This document shows positions 63,525 to 64,000 of a stretch of 64,000 bases of DNA, piece by piece; position 1 is the stretch's first letter; every line of letters begins with the position of its first letter. Position numbers and translations under genes: made by a program. Under the pieces are notes generated by a model that was given only the letters and a program-made list of their open reading frames with translations, had not been told where the DNA came from and did not search any database. The stretch is from Sinonovacula constricta (lineage: Eukaryota > Mollusca > Bivalvia > Cardiida > Solecurtidae), in NCBI GenBank assembly GCA_007844125.1, contig CM017572.1:32381028-32445027 (forward strand), written 5' to 3'.

Positions 63525-64000
63525 ATTCCAACAAAACACCCAATATTCTAATGTATCACCCTTGGCCATGGGTGCCACCAATATTCCAATGTATCACCCC
63601 TGGCAATCGGTGCCACCCTTGGCATTTGGTGCCACCCTTGGCAATCGGTGCCACCCTTGGCCATGGGCACCACCAATATTCTAATGTATCACTCTTGGCC
63701 ATGGGCACCATCAATATGCTAATGTATCACCCCTTGGCTATGGGTGCCACCAATATTCCAATGTATCACACTTGGCCATGGGCACCATCAATATTCCAAT
63801 GTACCACCCTTGGCCATGGGCACCACCAATATTCCAATGTATCACACTTGGCCATGGGCACCATCAATATTCCAATGTACCACCCTTGGCCATGGGCACC
63901 ACCAATATTCTAATGTATCACCCTTGGCCATGGGCGCCACCAATATTCTAATGTATCACCCTTGGCCATGGGCGCCACCAATATTCTAATGTATCACCCT
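63525..64000. repeat. 38-bp tandem array running off the right edge (12 or more copies)
   Basis: Unit ACCAATATTCTAATGTATCA, CCCTTGGCCATGGGCGCC. The right part is regular; the left part has irregular units with GGCAATCGGTGCCACCC. Every unit has CCATGGGC (NcoI-type CCATGG). Frames such as HPWPWAPPIFQC are by-products of the repeat. Confidence 0.93.

Overview
This is a eukaryotic, animal window, most likely from a mollusc and probably a bivalve. The evidence is a many-exon gene with GT-AG introns, AT-rich introns, several families of tRNA-derived SINEs, MITE-like elements, and dispersed repeats of a style I associate with bivalve genomes (for example the GGGCCATGATGGCCC element near 24.6 kb). 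There is no bacterial or viral gene organisation.

One gene can be supported. It is on the minus strand and fills most of the window: SEC16, the scaffold of endoplasmic-reticulum exit sites that organises COPII coat assembly. I could chain a non-coding first exon (donor at 62677) and 25 coding exons from 62063 down to 10615. Junction phases agree throughout, about 2030 codons in all, with one debatable donor in exon 3. The order is: a long disordered N-terminal exon (59302-62063) with R/D/Y-rich exons after it (58.6-44.8 kb); the conserved central domain that binds Sec13 (exons 9-18, 44.1-24.4 kb); a Q/N/H-rich linker (24.05-17.8 kb); and the conserved C-terminal motifs (13.4-10.6 kb). The last exon or exons were not found and probably lie to the left of the window. 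A possible promoter with an NRF1-like site lies near 62.83 kb.

The striking property is tandem repetition. About 23 kb, roughly a third of the window, is minisatellite or satellite array, mostly inside SEC16 introns. The arrays have two kinds of origin. (1) Several start at SEC16 splice junctions and carry copies of them: the 49-bp array at 35.4-41.3 kb repeats the 3' splice site and first 21 bases of exon 12 about 118 times; the 69-bp array at 22.2-24.0 kb repeats the end and 5' splice site of exon 19 about 25 times; the 49-bp array at 43.4-43.9 kb repeats the 5' splice site of exon 9; the 26-bp and 31-bp arrays abut the 3' splice sites of exons 26 and 24. (2) Others are amplified pieces of tRNA-derived SINEs: 113-bp (1-1568), 36-bp (15.8-16.5 kb, 19 CACGTG sites), 101-bp (26.2-27.6 kb) and 50-bp (27.7-31.4 kb, about 73 pol III A-box motifs).

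Region by region: 1-10.6 kb, repeats downstream of or within the 3' part of the gene, no exon seen; 10.6-18.2 kb, C-terminal exons with the 26-bp, 31-bp and 36-bp arrays; 18.2-24.5 kb, linker exons, SINEs and the 69-bp array; 24.5-44.1 kb, the central-domain exons separated by the largest arrays; 44.1-59.3 kb, small R/Y-rich exons in long introns full of SINEs and MITEs; 59.3-62.1 kb, the large first coding exon; 62.1-64.0 kb, 5' non-coding exon, possible promoter, and another 38-bp array running off the right edge. All calls are by reading the sequence; no database search was run.
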